Positions 17,050 through 25,500 of a stretch of DNA of 64,000 nucleotides are shown in pieces. The DNA is taken from contig NZ_JYJB01000010.1 in NCBI RefSeq assembly GCF_000956475.1, positions 310,001 to 374,000 on the forward strand, read 5' to 3'. The stretch comes from Microbacterium hydrocarbonoxydans. GTDB lineage: Bacteria > Actinomycetota > Actinomycetes > Actinomycetales > Microbacteriaceae. Position 1 is the first letter of the stretch. Every line of letters begins with the position of its first letter. The notes beneath the pieces are model-generated. The model made no database searches. It was given only the letters and a program-made list of their open reading frames with translations, and was not told the origin of the DNA. The position numbers and the translations under genes are program-made.

Positions 17050-17895
17050 ATGGATCGTGACGCGCTCGCCGACTTCCTGCTCCGTCGGCGGCAGGAGCTG
17101 AAGCCCTCCGACGTCGGCCTCAGCGAGGGGCCACGCCGTCGTACCGCAGGACTCCGTCGAGAAGAGGTGGCGATGCTCGCGGCCATGTCGACCGACTACT
17201 ACACGCGTCTCGAGCAGCGTCGCGGACCTCAGCCGAGCGTGCAGATGCTCGCGGCCCTCGCACGGGCCCTGCGGCTCACGCCGGACGAGCGGGACTATCT
17301 GCATCGGGTGTGCGGACACAGCGCACCTGACCGGACGATGTTCAGCGACTACCTTCCGCCCGCGCTGCTGCGCGTGCTCGACCGGCTGCACGACACCCCC
17401 GCGTTCGTGGTGTCGGCCATCGATGAGGTGCTCGTCCAGAACGACGCCTCACGCGCTCTGATCGGCGACGCCACGGGACGCACCGGGATGGAGCGCAGCG
17501 GCATCTACCGCTGGTTCGCGCACCCCGACACCGAGCGCGCGCGCTACCCCGAGCGCGATCACGAACGCCAGGGCCGTACTCTGGCGGCGTCCCTTCGCGC
17601 GGCCCTCGGCGCCTGGGGGCCGGCCTCACGGGCCGCCGAGATCGAGAAGGCGCTGCGGGCGCTCAGCCCCGAGTTCGTCGGCTACTGGGAAGACCACGAG
17701 GTGCGCAGACGTTTCGAGGACCACAAGGTCCTCGTGCATCCGGAACTCGGAGAGATCGAGGTCGACTGTCAGGCTCTGATAACTCCGGATGAGTCGTGCG
17801 CGCTCATCGTGCTCACGGCTGCGCCCGGCAGCGAGGCGGCAGGCAAGCTCGATCTTCTCCGAGTCCTCGGGACGCAGAGCGTCGGCTCGGCCTGA
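17050..17895 (+). CDS. XRE-family regulator with MmyB-like ligand-binding domain
   Basis: The 281-residue protein has an N-terminal helix-turn-helix (residues 1-80; GLRREEVAMLAAMSTDYYTRLEQ) and a C-terminal MmyB-like PAS-type domain (about 105-275). This architecture is frequent in actinobacteria, where members usually control a divergent dehydrogenase or oxidoreductase gene. The MmyB domain binds a fatty-acid-like ligand in known structures. Here the divergent gene is an SDR, which fits. The ATG at 17050 follows a GAGG sequence. Confidence 0.88.
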   Translation: MDRDALADFLLRRRQELKPSDVGLSEGPRRRTAGLRREEVAMLAAMSTDYYTRLEQRRGPQPSVQMLAALARALRLTPDERDYLHRVCGHSAPDRTMFSDYLPPALLRVLDRLHDTPAFVVSAIDEVLVQNDASRALIGDATGRTGMERSGIYRWFAHPDTERARYPERDHERQGRTLAASLRAALGAWGPASRAAEIEKALRALSPEFVGYWEDHEVRRRFEDHKVLVHPELGEIEVDCQALITPDESCALIVLTAAPGSEAAGKLDLLRVLGTQSVGSA

Positions 17896-17897
17896 GC

Positions 17898-18284
17898 TCA
17901 GAGCTTCTCGAAGACCAGGGTCGCCTGGATGCGGTCGCCTCCGCCGAAGCCGGTGCTCCCCGACGACGATGTCGTGATCGTGTGCAGGCGATAGCCGAGC
18001 GCCGCCTGTGTGTTGATCGCGTGCTCGAGCTCGGTGAGGTTGCCGGATCCTGAGCCGAAGAACTTCTCCTTCAGCACCACCTGGAGCACGACATAGCTCA
18101 TGCCCTCGGCTGCCGGTCGCGGCTGCGCGCCGGCGACGGCTTCGGCCTGCGCCCTTTCGATGAAGCCGCCGATTCCGGGCTCGGGGGCTGCGGGCGGCTG
18201 GACGTTCTCGGTCCAGTTCTGCCCGTCCCACCAGCGCTGCGTGCCGGTGCCGTCGTCGTACCAACCGGCCTGAGGTGTACTCAC
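17898..18284 (-). CDS. DUF2510 and DUF4177 domain protein
   Basis: This small protein (128 residues from the GTG at 18284) starts STPQAGWYDDGTGTQRWWDG, a DUF2510 module, then has a linker and a DUF4177 module (YVVLQVVLKEKFFGSGS) to the C-terminus. Neither domain has a proven function; DUF2510 is common in actinobacterial envelope-associated proteins. An ATG at 18302 is a possible alternative start. No membrane segment is visible. Its stop is 2 bp from the stop of the convergent regulator. Confidence 0.75.
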   Translation of the reverse strand: MSTPQAGWYDDGTGTQRWWDGQNWTENVQPPAAPEPGIGGFIERAQAEAVAGAQPRPAAEGMSYVVLQVVLKEKFFGSGSGNLTELEHAINTQAALGYRLHTITTSSSGSTGFGGGDRIQATLVFEKL

Positions 18285-18349
18285 AGATGTCTCTTCTCGC
18301 ATGGATTCGCCATGATCCTCGTCGTCATGACTGATCGGATTGTATTGCC

Positions 18350-19259
18350 TCACGCCTCGCGCGCGAGACGCGGAAGCCAGCAGGCGACCCGACGACGATA
18401 CTCCTCGAACTCGGCGCCGAAACGCTCCTCGAGATCGGCTTCCTCGAGCGGTCGCACGATCGCGTTCCAGAACAGCGATCCGGCGAGGGCGTACACGACG
18501 ACCAGCCAGGAGCCCAGCATCATCCCGACGGCGACGCCCTGCGCGATACCGGCAACCGCCATCGGATTGCGGACGAACCGGTACGGGCCCACGATCACCA
18601 GGCGCCGTGCCATGTGCGAGGGCAGGGGTGTGTCACCTCCGACGACGAGCATGGACGCGGCGGACCAGATGCCGAGCGCGCCGGAGACGGCGAACAGCAC
18701 GCCGCCGGTCAGGCGCACGGCGACGGGCACGTCCACCTACAGCCATCCATCGCAGCTCGAGGTTTGCGATGACGAAAGGGAGCAGACCGAGGAACAGCCC
18801 CCAGAACAGCAGCATCTGCCTCACGATCCGTGCGGTCAGACGTGAGCGTCCCTCGTCGTCGGCAGTCCGGAAAGCGAAGGGACCGCTGAGGATCCACTCC
18901 ACGGGTGCTCGTCCGCAGACGATCATCACCCCCGCGGCGAGGGTTCCCATAGCGGCCAGCACCATGAGCAGAGCGCCCCACCCGGCCAAGCCCGTCACCG
19001 TCGCGTACAGCGCCATGGCCACCGCCACGAGTGACGTCCACGGTGCGGCAACCCAGACAGCCCAGCGGAAACCGTACGCCGCCAGAGCCGAAGCGAGGAC
19101 GAACAGGGGGATGTCGGCGAGCGCGACGGGCACAGGGGGAAGCTCTCCCAGCGTCGCGCGGCGCACGGCTTCCCACGTGACGACGCCGATCCACCACAGC
19201 CCGCCGGCGACCGCCTGCAGCGCGAAGTAGCTTCGGGCCAGTGCGGGCGTGAGGCGCAC
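18350..19259 (-). pseudogene. Isoprenylcysteine carboxyl methyltransferase family gene, frameshifted
   Basis: Two overlapping frames make one protein. The upstream frame (19259 to about 18740) encodes about five membrane segments (YFALQAVAGGLWWIGVVTW onward to LLFWGLFLGLLPFVIANLEL). The downstream frame (18736-18350) encodes the catalytic part with GPYRFVRNPMA and LEERFGAEFEEYRRRV, hallmarks of ICMT/PEMT-type methyltransferases. The frames join at 18737-18745, where one extra base would restore TGGTGGAC to TGTAGGTGGAC. As read, the first frame runs into 35 unrelated basic residues. It could be a real mutation, a sequencing error, or a polymorphism. Confidence 0.7.
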
Positions 19260-19282
19260 GCCCGCGATGGCGGGCGCGGTGA

Positions 19283-20122
19283 TCAGGATTCCTCGTGAGT
19301 TGCCGGATCGGCGTCGAACAGTCGTCCGTCCGGGCGGCCGAGAGCCGTGATGGCCTCGACTTCAGCCGGATCGAGCACGACAGACCCTGCGGCGAGGTTC
19401 GCGTTCTGATGCTCCATCGACGATGCCTTGGGGATCGCGACCGTCTCACGCGCGACGTGCCAGGCGAGCACCGCCTGCGCCGGCGAGATGCCGTGGGCCG
19501 CGGCGACTTCGGCGATCACGGGCTCCTCGAGAAGCGCATCCGCTCTCGCGATCGGGCTCCACGCCTCGGTGATGATGCCGTGCTCGCGGTGATAGGCCAG
19601 CTGCTCGCTCTGCGGGAAGTAGGGGTGCACCTCGATCTGGTTCACGACCGGGCGGACGCCCGTCTCCCGCTCGATGCGCTCGAGATGCTCAGGAAGGAAG
19701 TTCGAGACGCCGATCTGGCGCACGACGCCGCGCTGCTGCGCCTCAACGAGAGCCGCCCAGGCCTGCACGTACTCGCCCTGAGACGGGTTCGGCCAGTGGA
19801 TCAGGTGCAGGTCGATCGCGTCGACGCCGAGGCGAGACCTGCTCTCCTCGATGCTCGTGCGCGCCTTCTCCGTGCTGTGGTGGCGCCCGGGGAGCTTGCT
19901 CGTCACGATGATCTCACCGCGATCGACTCCGGAGGCGGCGATGCCGCGGCCGACCGACCCTTCGTTCTCATAGTTGAACGCCGTGTCGATCAGGCGGTAT
20001 CCCGCGCCGATCGCGGCGGTCACGGCATCCGCTCCCGCATCGCCCCACAGCGCGTACGTGCCGAGACCGAGGGCGGGCAGGGAGAAGCCGTTGTGCGCGG
20101 TGAACCGGGGAAGTGCAGTCAT
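19283..20122 (-). CDS. Aldo/keto reductase
   Basis: The 279-residue protein is a single-domain AKR with the tetrad D46, Y51, K76 and H109 (LIDTAFNYEN, VTSKLPG, HLIHWPNP) and the NADPH-site segment IPKASSMEHQN. It resembles 2,5-diketo-D-gluconate reductase-type AKR5 enzymes; the true substrate is unknown. The start codon is only 22 bp from the divergent YchJ-type gene, with a perfect 14-bp palindrome between them. It is followed 23 bp later by the frameshifted methyltransferase on the same strand. Confidence 0.92.
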   Translation of the reverse strand: MTALPRFTAHNGFSLPALGLGTYALWGDAGADAVTAAIGAGYRLIDTAFNYENEGSVGRGIAASGVDRGEIIVTSKLPGRHHSTEKARTSIEESRSRLGVDAIDLHLIHWPNPSQGEYVQAWAALVEAQQRGVVRQIGVSNFLPEHLERIERETGVRPVVNQIEVHPYFPQSEQLAYHREHGIITEAWSPIARADALLEEPVIAEVAAAHGISPAQAVLAWHVARETVAIPKASSMEHQNANLAAGSVVLDPAEVEAITALGRPDGRLFDADPATHEES

Positions 20123-20126
20123 GCAG

Positions 20127-20140
20127 CCAGCGTACGCTGG
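20127..20140. promoter_or_regulatory. Perfect palindrome in a 22-bp divergent gap
   Basis: CCAGCGTACGCTGG is symmetric about the midpoint of two divergent start codons; the flanking GTCATG and CATGAC are also symmetric. With only 22 bp between starts, promoters must overlap coding sequence or the transcripts must overlap. Confidence 0.5.
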
Positions 20141-20144
20141 AGCC

Positions 20145-20552
20145 ATGACAGCAGGGGAGAGTGGTGCCATCGGGGATGCCGTGCGGTGCCCCTGCGCCTC
20201 GGGAGACGCGTATGGAGGATGCTGTGGTCCGCTGCATCGCGGGGCTCCGGCACCGACCGCCGAACGTCTCATGCGGTCGCGGTACACCGCCTTCGCACTC
20301 GAGGATGCCGCCTACCTGCACACGTCGTGGCATCCGTCCACCCGCCCGCGATCGATCGAGTTCGAACCCGGCCTGCGCTGGCGAACCCTTGTGATCGTCG
20401 ACCGGGTCGCCGGCGGTCCCTTCGACGACGAGGGTGTGGTCGAGTTCGAGGCCTTCTGGCAGCAGGACCGCGCGCGCGGAACGCTGCACGAGCGCAGCCG
20501 TTTCGTGCGTGAAGACCGTCGCTGGCTGTACCTGGACGGCGAGGTGCAGTGA
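20145..20552 (+). CDS. YchJ/UPF0225 family protein
   Basis: The 135-residue protein has the SEC-C-like zinc knuckle CPCASGDAYGGCCGPLH at residues 15-31 and the YchJ core (SRYTAFALEDAAYLHTSWHP, then VEFEAFWQQD and ERSRFVREDRRWLYLDG). The family is of unknown function; the NTF2-like core probably binds a protein or nucleotide. It is divergent from an aldo/keto reductase. The gap to the next gene is 34 bp, so the two may be co-transcribed. Confidence 0.88.
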   Translation: MTAGESGAIGDAVRCPCASGDAYGGCCGPLHRGAPAPTAERLMRSRYTAFALEDAAYLHTSWHPSTRPRSIEFEPGLRWRTLVIVDRVAGGPFDDEGVVEFEAFWQQDRARGTLHERSRFVREDRRWLYLDGEVQ

Positions 20553-20586
20553 TGCCCGGCGCTGCGCACCGACTAGATTTGACAGT

Positions 20587-21321
20587 GTGAACGCCTCTCC
20601 GGAACACCAGCGCATCCTGCTCGACGTCGCCGATCTCGATCGGCGCATCCTCCAGGCAGAGCGCGCGCGCACCAAGCCGGTGCAGGGGCCTCGCATCACG
20701 GAACTCGTCGCGATCCGCCAGGAGCAGCTGCGCGAGCTGACCGCGCTCACAGGAACCCGCGACGATGCGCGCATCGAGCTCTCGCGCCTGGAGTCGGACG
20801 TGAAGCTCGTCGAGCAGCGGCGCACACGAGACGCGGAGCGCCTCGCCGCAGCGACGAATTCGAAGGAGGCGCAAGCGCTCGAGCACGAGCTCGACAGCCT
20901 CGCCAAGCGCCAGAGCGATCTCGAAGACGCGGAACTCGACGTGATGGGACGCCTCGAAGAAGCCGAGGCCGCTGTGGCCGCGCAGCAGGCGCTGCTCGAT
21001 GCCACGACCGCCGAGGGCTCGGCGCTCACGGCCCAGGCGAAGGCCGATGTCGCCGCGGCGACCGATCTGGGCGCGCAGCTCGCCCGCGATCGTGCTGCGG
21101 TGACCGAAGGGATCCCTGCGCCCCTGCTTGCCGACTACACTCGCCGCGCGAGCAACAGTGCCGGGGCGGCGCTGCTCACCCGCGGAATGTGCGAAGGCTG
21201 CAACATCATGCTGCCCGGCACGGATCTCAACGACATCCGCCGAGCCCCGGACGACGCGGTCGTCTCGTGCCCCGAGTGCGGATGCATCCTGGTGCGCACC
21301 GAGGAGTCCGGGCTGTCATGA
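20587..21321 (+). CDS. Coiled-coil protein with C4-type zinc ribbon
   Basis: The 244-residue protein is a long coiled coil (residues 10-170, rich in Glu, Arg, Leu) ending in a zinc ribbon MCEGCN ... SCPECGC. This matches the zf-RING_7/CT398-like family found beside rnhA, nif3 or polymerase genes in Actinobacteria. It is thought to be a nucleic-acid or secretion-associated scaffold, but its role is not settled. Start is a GTG at 20587. It is followed 22 bp later by the PolA-like gene. Confidence 0.85.
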   Translation: MNASPEHQRILLDVADLDRRILQAERARTKPVQGPRITELVAIRQEQLRELTALTGTRDDARIELSRLESDVKLVEQRRTRDAERLAAATNSKEAQALEHELDSLAKRQSDLEDAELDVMGRLEEAEAAVAAQQALLDATTAEGSALTAQAKADVAAATDLGAQLARDRAAVTEGIPAPLLADYTRRASNSAGAALLTRGMCEGCNIMLPGTDLNDIRRAPDDAVVSCPECGCILVRTEESGLS

Positions 21322-21343
21322 ACCGGCCCCGCTCGCGACAGCG

Positions 21344-23044
21344 GTGACCGCACCGCAGACCACCGAGCGCCGCATCGTCCTGGTCGCAGTCGGCGCGGCG
21401 GGTTATCTCGCTGTCGAGCTTGATGATTCGGGGGAGGAGACCGCGCGGCATCCGCTCGCTGCGAGCGAGCTGGCTCCGTTCGTCTCGGCCCGAGAGCGCG
21501 ACGCCTCGCCCCGGTGGGTGCTCCGCAGCGCCAGGGACGTCTATCCGGCTCTTCTCGATGAGGGCGTGCTCCTTTCGCGTGCGCACGATCTGCTGCTCTG
21601 TCACGCGATCCTCAGGGACACCGACAAGGTCGCGCGACCTCTGGCGCCGTCGCCTCTGTGGGTGCGCCGCGAACCCGCTGAAGACGCCGCGCCGGCGCTC
21701 TTCGATGTCGTGGGGGAGCAAGAGCCGGAGGACCCGATCACCGAGGTGCTCGCGCAATACCGCGAACAGCGGCGAGTGATGGCGGACAGCAAGGACGGGC
21801 GTCTGACGCTCCTGTGCGCGGCCGAGTCCGCGGGCGGCCTGATCGCGGAGGAGATGCGCGCTGCGGGCCTGCCCTGGAACGAGGCGGTGCACGAGTCGAT
21901 CCTCACCGAGATCCTCGGCACGCGTCCGGTGGCCGGCGGCATACCGAGCCGGATGGCGTCGCAGGCCGCGCGCGTGCGCGCGATCCTCGGTGATGCGTCG
22001 CTCAACCTCGACAGCCAGCCCAAGCTGCTGCGCGCCCTGCACCGCGTCGGCGTGCAGGTCGAGTCCACGAGCAAGTGGCAGCTCTCCGAGCACAGCCATG
22101 CGGTCGTCGAGCCACTTCTTGCGTACAAGAAGCTCTCGCGGCTGCTCAGCGCCAACGGCTGGGCGTGGCTGGCGGAGTGGGTGCATGACGGCAGGTTCCG
22201 GCCGATCTACATCCCCGGCGGTGTCGTCACGGGGCGCTGGGCCTCTGCCGGCGGGGGTGCGCTGCAGCTTCCGCGGAACCTGCGCGCGGCGGTGCGTGCC
22301 GACGACGGCTGGACGCTGGTCGTCGCAGATGTGGCTCAGCTCGAACCCCGTATGCTCGCCGCAATGGCGGGTGACCGCGCGATGGCGCGAGCCGCACAGG
22401 GAGCCGACCTCTACGCGGGAGTCGTCGAATCGGGTGCGGTCGCGACGCGCGAGGAGGCGAAGTACGCCGTGCTCGGCGCCATGTACGGCGCCACCACGGG
22501 TGACAGCGGACGCCTGGTGCCTCGGCTGCGGAAGGTGTACCCGCGCGCCATGGCACTCGTCGACAAGGCTGCGAGGTTCGGCGAGGACGGGGGAGTCGTC
22601 TCCACCTGGCTCGGACGCTCGTCGCCGCGGCCGTCGGAGGACTGGTCGCGCATGCAGGCGCATGCGACGGATGCGGATGCCGATCCGGCCGAGGTGGCGA
22701 TGGCACGTCGGCGCGCACGCGACTGGGGGCGGTTCACGCGCAACTTCGTCGTGCAGGGGACCGCGGCCGAGTGGTCGCTGATCTGGCTCGCCGAGATCAG
22801 GCACCGGCTGAGGCAGTTTCCTGAATCCGAGGTGCCCGCGCCGGCATCCGGTGCGTTCTCCCGGCATCCGCACCTTGCGTTCTTCCTGCATGACGAAGTC
22901 ATCCTGCATGTGCCGAAGGAGCAGGCGGATGCCGCCGCCGACGCCGTGCGCGAGGCCGCAGAGGTGGCGACCCGCCGCCTGTTCGGCTCTTTCCCGATCG
23001 ACGTGCCGCTGGACCTTCGAATCGCGGAGTCCGCCGAGAAGTAG
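21344..23044 (+). CDS. PolA-like bifunctional 3'-5' exonuclease/DNA polymerase
   Basis: The 566-residue protein has a family-A polymerase domain in its second half: motif A as VADVAQLEPRM (D329), motif B region KYAVLGAMYGATTG, and motif C as HDEV (H516-D517). The N-terminal 200 residues correspond to the 3'-5' exonuclease-like region but show no clear D-x-E, so proofreading may be lost. The 5' nuclease domain is absent. This short actinobacterial type occurs in addition to full PolA. Start GTG at 21344. rnpB begins about 20 bp after the stop. Confidence 0.85.
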   Translation: MTAPQTTERRIVLVAVGAAGYLAVELDDSGEETARHPLAASELAPFVSARERDASPRWVLRSARDVYPALLDEGVLLSRAHDLLLCHAILRDTDKVARPLAPSPLWVRREPAEDAAPALFDVVGEQEPEDPITEVLAQYREQRRVMADSKDGRLTLLCAAESAGGLIAEEMRAAGLPWNEAVHESILTEILGTRPVAGGIPSRMASQAARVRAILGDASLNLDSQPKLLRALHRVGVQVESTSKWQLSEHSHAVVEPLLAYKKLSRLLSANGWAWLAEWVHDGRFRPIYIPGGVVTGRWASAGGGALQLPRNLRAAVRADDGWTLVVADVAQLEPRMLAAMAGDRAMARAAQGADLYAGVVESGAVATREEAKYAVLGAMYGATTGDSGRLVPRLRKVYPRAMALVDKAARFGEDGGVVSTWLGRSSPRPSEDWSRMQAHATDADADPAEVAMARRRARDWGRFTRNFVVQGTAAEWSLIWLAEIRHRLRQFPESEVPAPASGAFSRHPHLAFFLHDEVILHVPKEQADAAADAVREAAEVATRRLFGSFPIDVPLDLRIAESAEK

Positions 23045-23062
23045 CCCCGGTAGACTGGACGG

Positions 23063-23425
23063 GCGAATGGGTCGACTGGACGGTCGCGTGGCGGGCAACC
23101 GCACCGAGGAACGTCCGGGCTCCTCAGGGCAGGACGGTGGGTAACGCCCACCCGGAGCAATCCGCGAGAAAGTGCCACAGAGAGCAGACCGCCCCGCAAG
23201 GGGTAAGGGTGAAAGGGTGGTGTAAGAGACCACCGGGGGCCGTGGTGACACGGCCCGCCAGGTAAACCTCGTCCGGAGCAAGGTCAGACAGAGGATGATG
23301 ACGCGGCTCGCCGAGTCCTCGGGTAGACCGCTGGAGCGCCACGGCAACGTGTCGCCGAGAGAGATGGCCGTCGAAGGGGCGAAGAACCCCGGAACAGAAC
23401 CCGGCGTACAGGTCGGCCCATTCGC
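23063..23425 (+). ncRNA. rnpB: RNase P RNA, class A
   Basis: The catalytic RNA that matures tRNA 5' ends. Diagnostic segments are GAGGAACGTCCGGGCTCC near the 5' end, GTGCCACAGAGAGCAGACCG, and ACAGAACCCGGCGTACAGG near the 3' end. The 5' GCGAATGGG pairs with the 3' CCCATTCGC, closing helix P1, which fixes the ends. The last 31 nt are also the left attachment site of the integrated element, and the insertion keeps the RNA complete. Confidence 0.95.
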
Positions 23426-23426
23426 A
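23395..23426 (+). repeat. attL, 32-bp direct repeat (3' end of rnpB)
   Basis: The repeat starts CAGAACCCGG and ends CCCATTCGCA. It matches 33466-33497 base for base; neighbouring bases differ on both sides. It supplies the P1 and substrate-proximal 3' end of rnpB. Confidence 0.92.
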
Positions 23427-23434
23427 TAAACCGA

Positions 23435-23449
23435 CTTGACCAGGTGTTT
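23435..23449 (+). repeat. Terminal inverted repeat, left copy
   Basis: CTTGACCAGGTGTTT is an exact 15-bp inverted match of AAACACCTGGTCAAG at 33408-33422 near the other end. It is a likely integrase or excisionase binding site (arm type). Confidence 0.6.
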
Positions 23450-23451
23450 CT

Positions 23452-24645
23452 CTACGACACTCCTTGCAGAGTCCGCCGAGAGTCCGCAGAATTCCCGAGC
23501 ACGCTATCAACGGCTTCTCGAGTCCGGTCGTCAGAGTCCGCCCACATGTGGCCGTACGTATCCAGCGTCTCGGTCGCCGACTTGTGGCCCAACCGCGCCT
23601 GAACCGTCTTCACCGATTCGCCATACCGGATCAGCAGGCTTGCGTAGTAGTGGCGCAGAGCGTGCATCCCCGTGCCAGTCTCAGCGGTGAGGCCGGCTGT
23701 CTTCGCGATCGGTCGCCAGATGTGACCGAACCGCTGCCGGGTGAGCGGTTGACCGAGCCACGTGAACAGCAAATCCTGATCCCCGATGTCATATCGCGCC
23801 AGATGATCGTTCAGCGCAGTGACGACGACGCGGGGGAGCGGGATCACTCGATTCGATGCCTCTGTCTTTGGCGGCGCGAAGTCCGTCACGCCACCAGGCT
23901 TCGTCACGAGCTGTCGATCGACCGTCACAGCGGGATTCTTGCCTAGTAGCCGCAACCGGTCCCGTGTCAGCCCGAGCACTTCACCCTGTCGCATCCCCGT
24001 GCCCGCTGAGAGGATCACCAGCGCCCGCAACTCAGCAGGCAGGCTGTCGGCCATGAGATCCACTTGCGCGGTCGTCAGCGGGCGTATGCGCGTCTTCTCG
24101 ACGGTCGGGAGCTTGATCCTCGTGCACGGGGAGGTGGCGAGCTTACGATCGCTCACAGCCGCGCGGAAGATCGACGCCACAACCGTGTACACGACGCCCA
24201 CGGTTGCGGGTGCCAGACCTTTTCGCCCGGTACCTGGATCGCCAGTACCCAGCCGCTTCACCCAGCCCTGAACCGTCGTCGTCAGGATGCTGCCAAGCGG
24301 GAGATCACCGAGAACCGGGTAGGCGTGGCGCTCGAGGTGGCCACGGTACAGGGTCGCCGTCGCGTCCTTGTGCACCTGGGCGTCTAACCAGGCGTCGGCA
24401 TACGCGCGGAACGTGACCTTGGCTGAGCGCGGATCGACGTACTGCCCAGTGACAACCGACGCCGTGACCTCATTCAGCCAGGTCTGCGCCAGCTTCTTCT
24501 GAGGGAAGTGCTTCGCATGCTCCTTGCCCGCAGCATCGAAGTACCGGGCGCGCCACTGCATCCCAGTGCCGTACCGATTCGAGCGCATGCGCTTGCCGTC
24601 GTCATCCCGACGATGCCAGCGATCTTCGATGTACTGCCTCACCAT
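23452..24645 (-). CDS. int: Tyrosine recombinase, element integrase
   Basis: The 397-residue integrase has an N-terminal AP2-like arm-binding region (about 25-75), a SAM-like core-binding domain (76-175) and a catalytic domain. The catalytic set is complete: R219 (AGTGMRQGE), K260, H328-x-x-R331 (HALRHYY), H354 (LGHKS) and nucleophile Y364 (DTYGHMW). Its stop is 26 bp from attL, the normal position for an integrase next to its attachment site. It follows the repressor gene by 6 bp on the same strand. Arm-type repeats lie within its 3' end. Confidence 0.96.
   Translation of the reverse strand: MVRQYIEDRWHRRDDDGKRMRSNRYGTGMQWRARYFDAAGKEHAKHFPQKKLAQTWLNEVTASVVTGQYVDPRSAKVTFRAYADAWLDAQVHKDATATLYRGHLERHAYPVLGDLPLGSILTTTVQGWVKRLGTGDPGTGRKGLAPATVGVVYTVVASIFRAAVSDRKLATSPCTRIKLPTVEKTRIRPLTTAQVDLMADSLPAELRALVILSAGTGMRQGEVLGLTRDRLRLLGKNPAVTVDRQLVTKPGGVTDFAPPKTEASNRVIPLPRVVVTALNDHLARYDIGDQDLLFTWLGQPLTRQRFGHIWRPIAKTAGLTAETGTGMHALRHYYASLLIRYGESVKTVQARLGHKSATETLDTYGHMWADSDDRTREAVDSVLGNSADSRRTLQGVS
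23466..23492 (+). repeat. Integrase arm-type site, left, inside int
   Basis: A 27-bp segment with two AGTCCGC cores that matches 33340-33366 at 25 of 27 positions in the same orientation. It lies within the last codons of the integrase gene. Confidence 0.55.
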
Positions 24646-24651
24646 GCGCGG

Positions 24652-25179
24652 CTACCCTTCTGCGGGATCGTCGTCGTGACCCATATACCCGGTGCGGATC
24701 GCGGTCCAAAGCTCATCTTCTGCGGCGTCAAGATCGTTCTCGAGGCCCACGATCGTATTTAGCGACTCAGCGCGAGCCGTCTCCAAACCATCCAGAACGT
24801 CCGCCAACTTGGTGCGAGCGCCCCAAGCCGTAATTGGCAGATCCAAGTCCCGGAGTAGTGCCGCTGGACGTTCGTACTCAGATGTCTGCACAGTGAGTTC
24901 ATCCAGGAGTCTTTCGAGGCTGCGCTTCGGGTCGCGAAGAATCTGCTCAATCCCCTGATCGACACCCTTACGGAGCAGCGCGTCGAGACGTTCGTCCAGT
25001 ACCCAGGCGACATCTACCGCCTCAGCCAGACGAAGCGGGCGCTCGCCCTTCTCGATACTCCACACGGTCGCCTGGGACCATTTCCACCCGCGATCACGCA
25101 TCGCGCTCGCAAGATCCTTCTGGCTCATGTCGCCTCGAAGTTGTATGAGGTTTTCGCCTATCCGTTCATCCAGTGCCAT
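24652..25179 (-). CDS. XRE-type helix-turn-helix protein, probable element repressor
   Basis: The 175-residue protein has an N-terminal helix-turn-helix (residues 10-65, NLIQLRGDMSQKDLASAM then SQATVWSIEKGERPL) and a helical, acidic C-terminal half (about 100-165), probably for dimerisation. It is transcribed leftwards with int and faces the excisionase gene across a 123-bp gap with four repeated CTAGT motifs. The arrangement is that of a lysogeny repressor, but the repressor role is inferred from position. Confidence 0.8.
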   Translation of the reverse strand: MALDERIGENLIQLRGDMSQKDLASAMRDRGWKWSQATVWSIEKGERPLRLAEAVDVAWVLDERLDALLRKGVDQGIEQILRDPKRSLERLLDELTVQTSEYERPAALLRDLDLPITAWGARTKLADVLDGLETARAESLNTIVGLENDLDAAEDELWTAIRTGYMGHDDDPAEG

Positions 25180-25181
25180 GC

Positions 25182-25277
25182 GTTGATTCTAGTCAACGGC
25201 GACGACAATTTCTAGTCCACATGCATTCCTAGTGTTGCGCAACTGGATTTGGAGGTGTACCTTGAATCCTAGTAGGA
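25182..25277. promoter_or_regulatory. Operator cluster between repressor and excisionase
   Basis: Four CTAGT-containing sites occur at 25187-25194, 25210-25218, 25226-25234 and 25267-25277. The outer ones are palindromic (GTTGATTCTAGTCAAC at 25182-25197 and TCCTAGTAGGA at 25267-25277), and GTTGCGCAAC at 25234-25243 is a further palindrome. This is a typical immunity region layout. Confidence 0.6.
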
Positions 25278-25302
25278 GACAACAAGATTCGAAGGAGGCG
25301 GT

Positions 25303-25500
25303 ATGACCATCACGGCGACCGGGGAGCATGCGCTTCTCACAATCGATGAAGTCGCGACCGAGTTGCGACGCACCCCTGCATCTGTGCGGTGGCTCATCCA
25401 AGACGGACAGCTCAAGTCAGGAAAGCTCGGTGGGCGGCGGCTCATTCGTCGCTCCGACCTCAACGCATGGATCGAAGCCGCTTTCGCGGAGGCTGGATGA
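25303..25500 (+). CDS. AlpA/excisionase-type DNA-binding protein
   Basis: This 65-residue protein is a single MerR-like helix-turn-helix: LLTIDEVATELRRTPASVRW followed by the wing GKLGGRRLIRRSDLNAWI. This is the excisionase/AlpA family that bends DNA for excision and sometimes activates element genes. A strong GAAGGAGG ribosome-binding site precedes the ATG. It is the first rightward gene and overlaps the next gene by ATGA. Confidence 0.88.
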   Translation: MTITATGEHALLTIDEVATELRRTPASVRWLIQDGQLKSGKLGGRRLIRRSDLNAWIEAAFAEAG

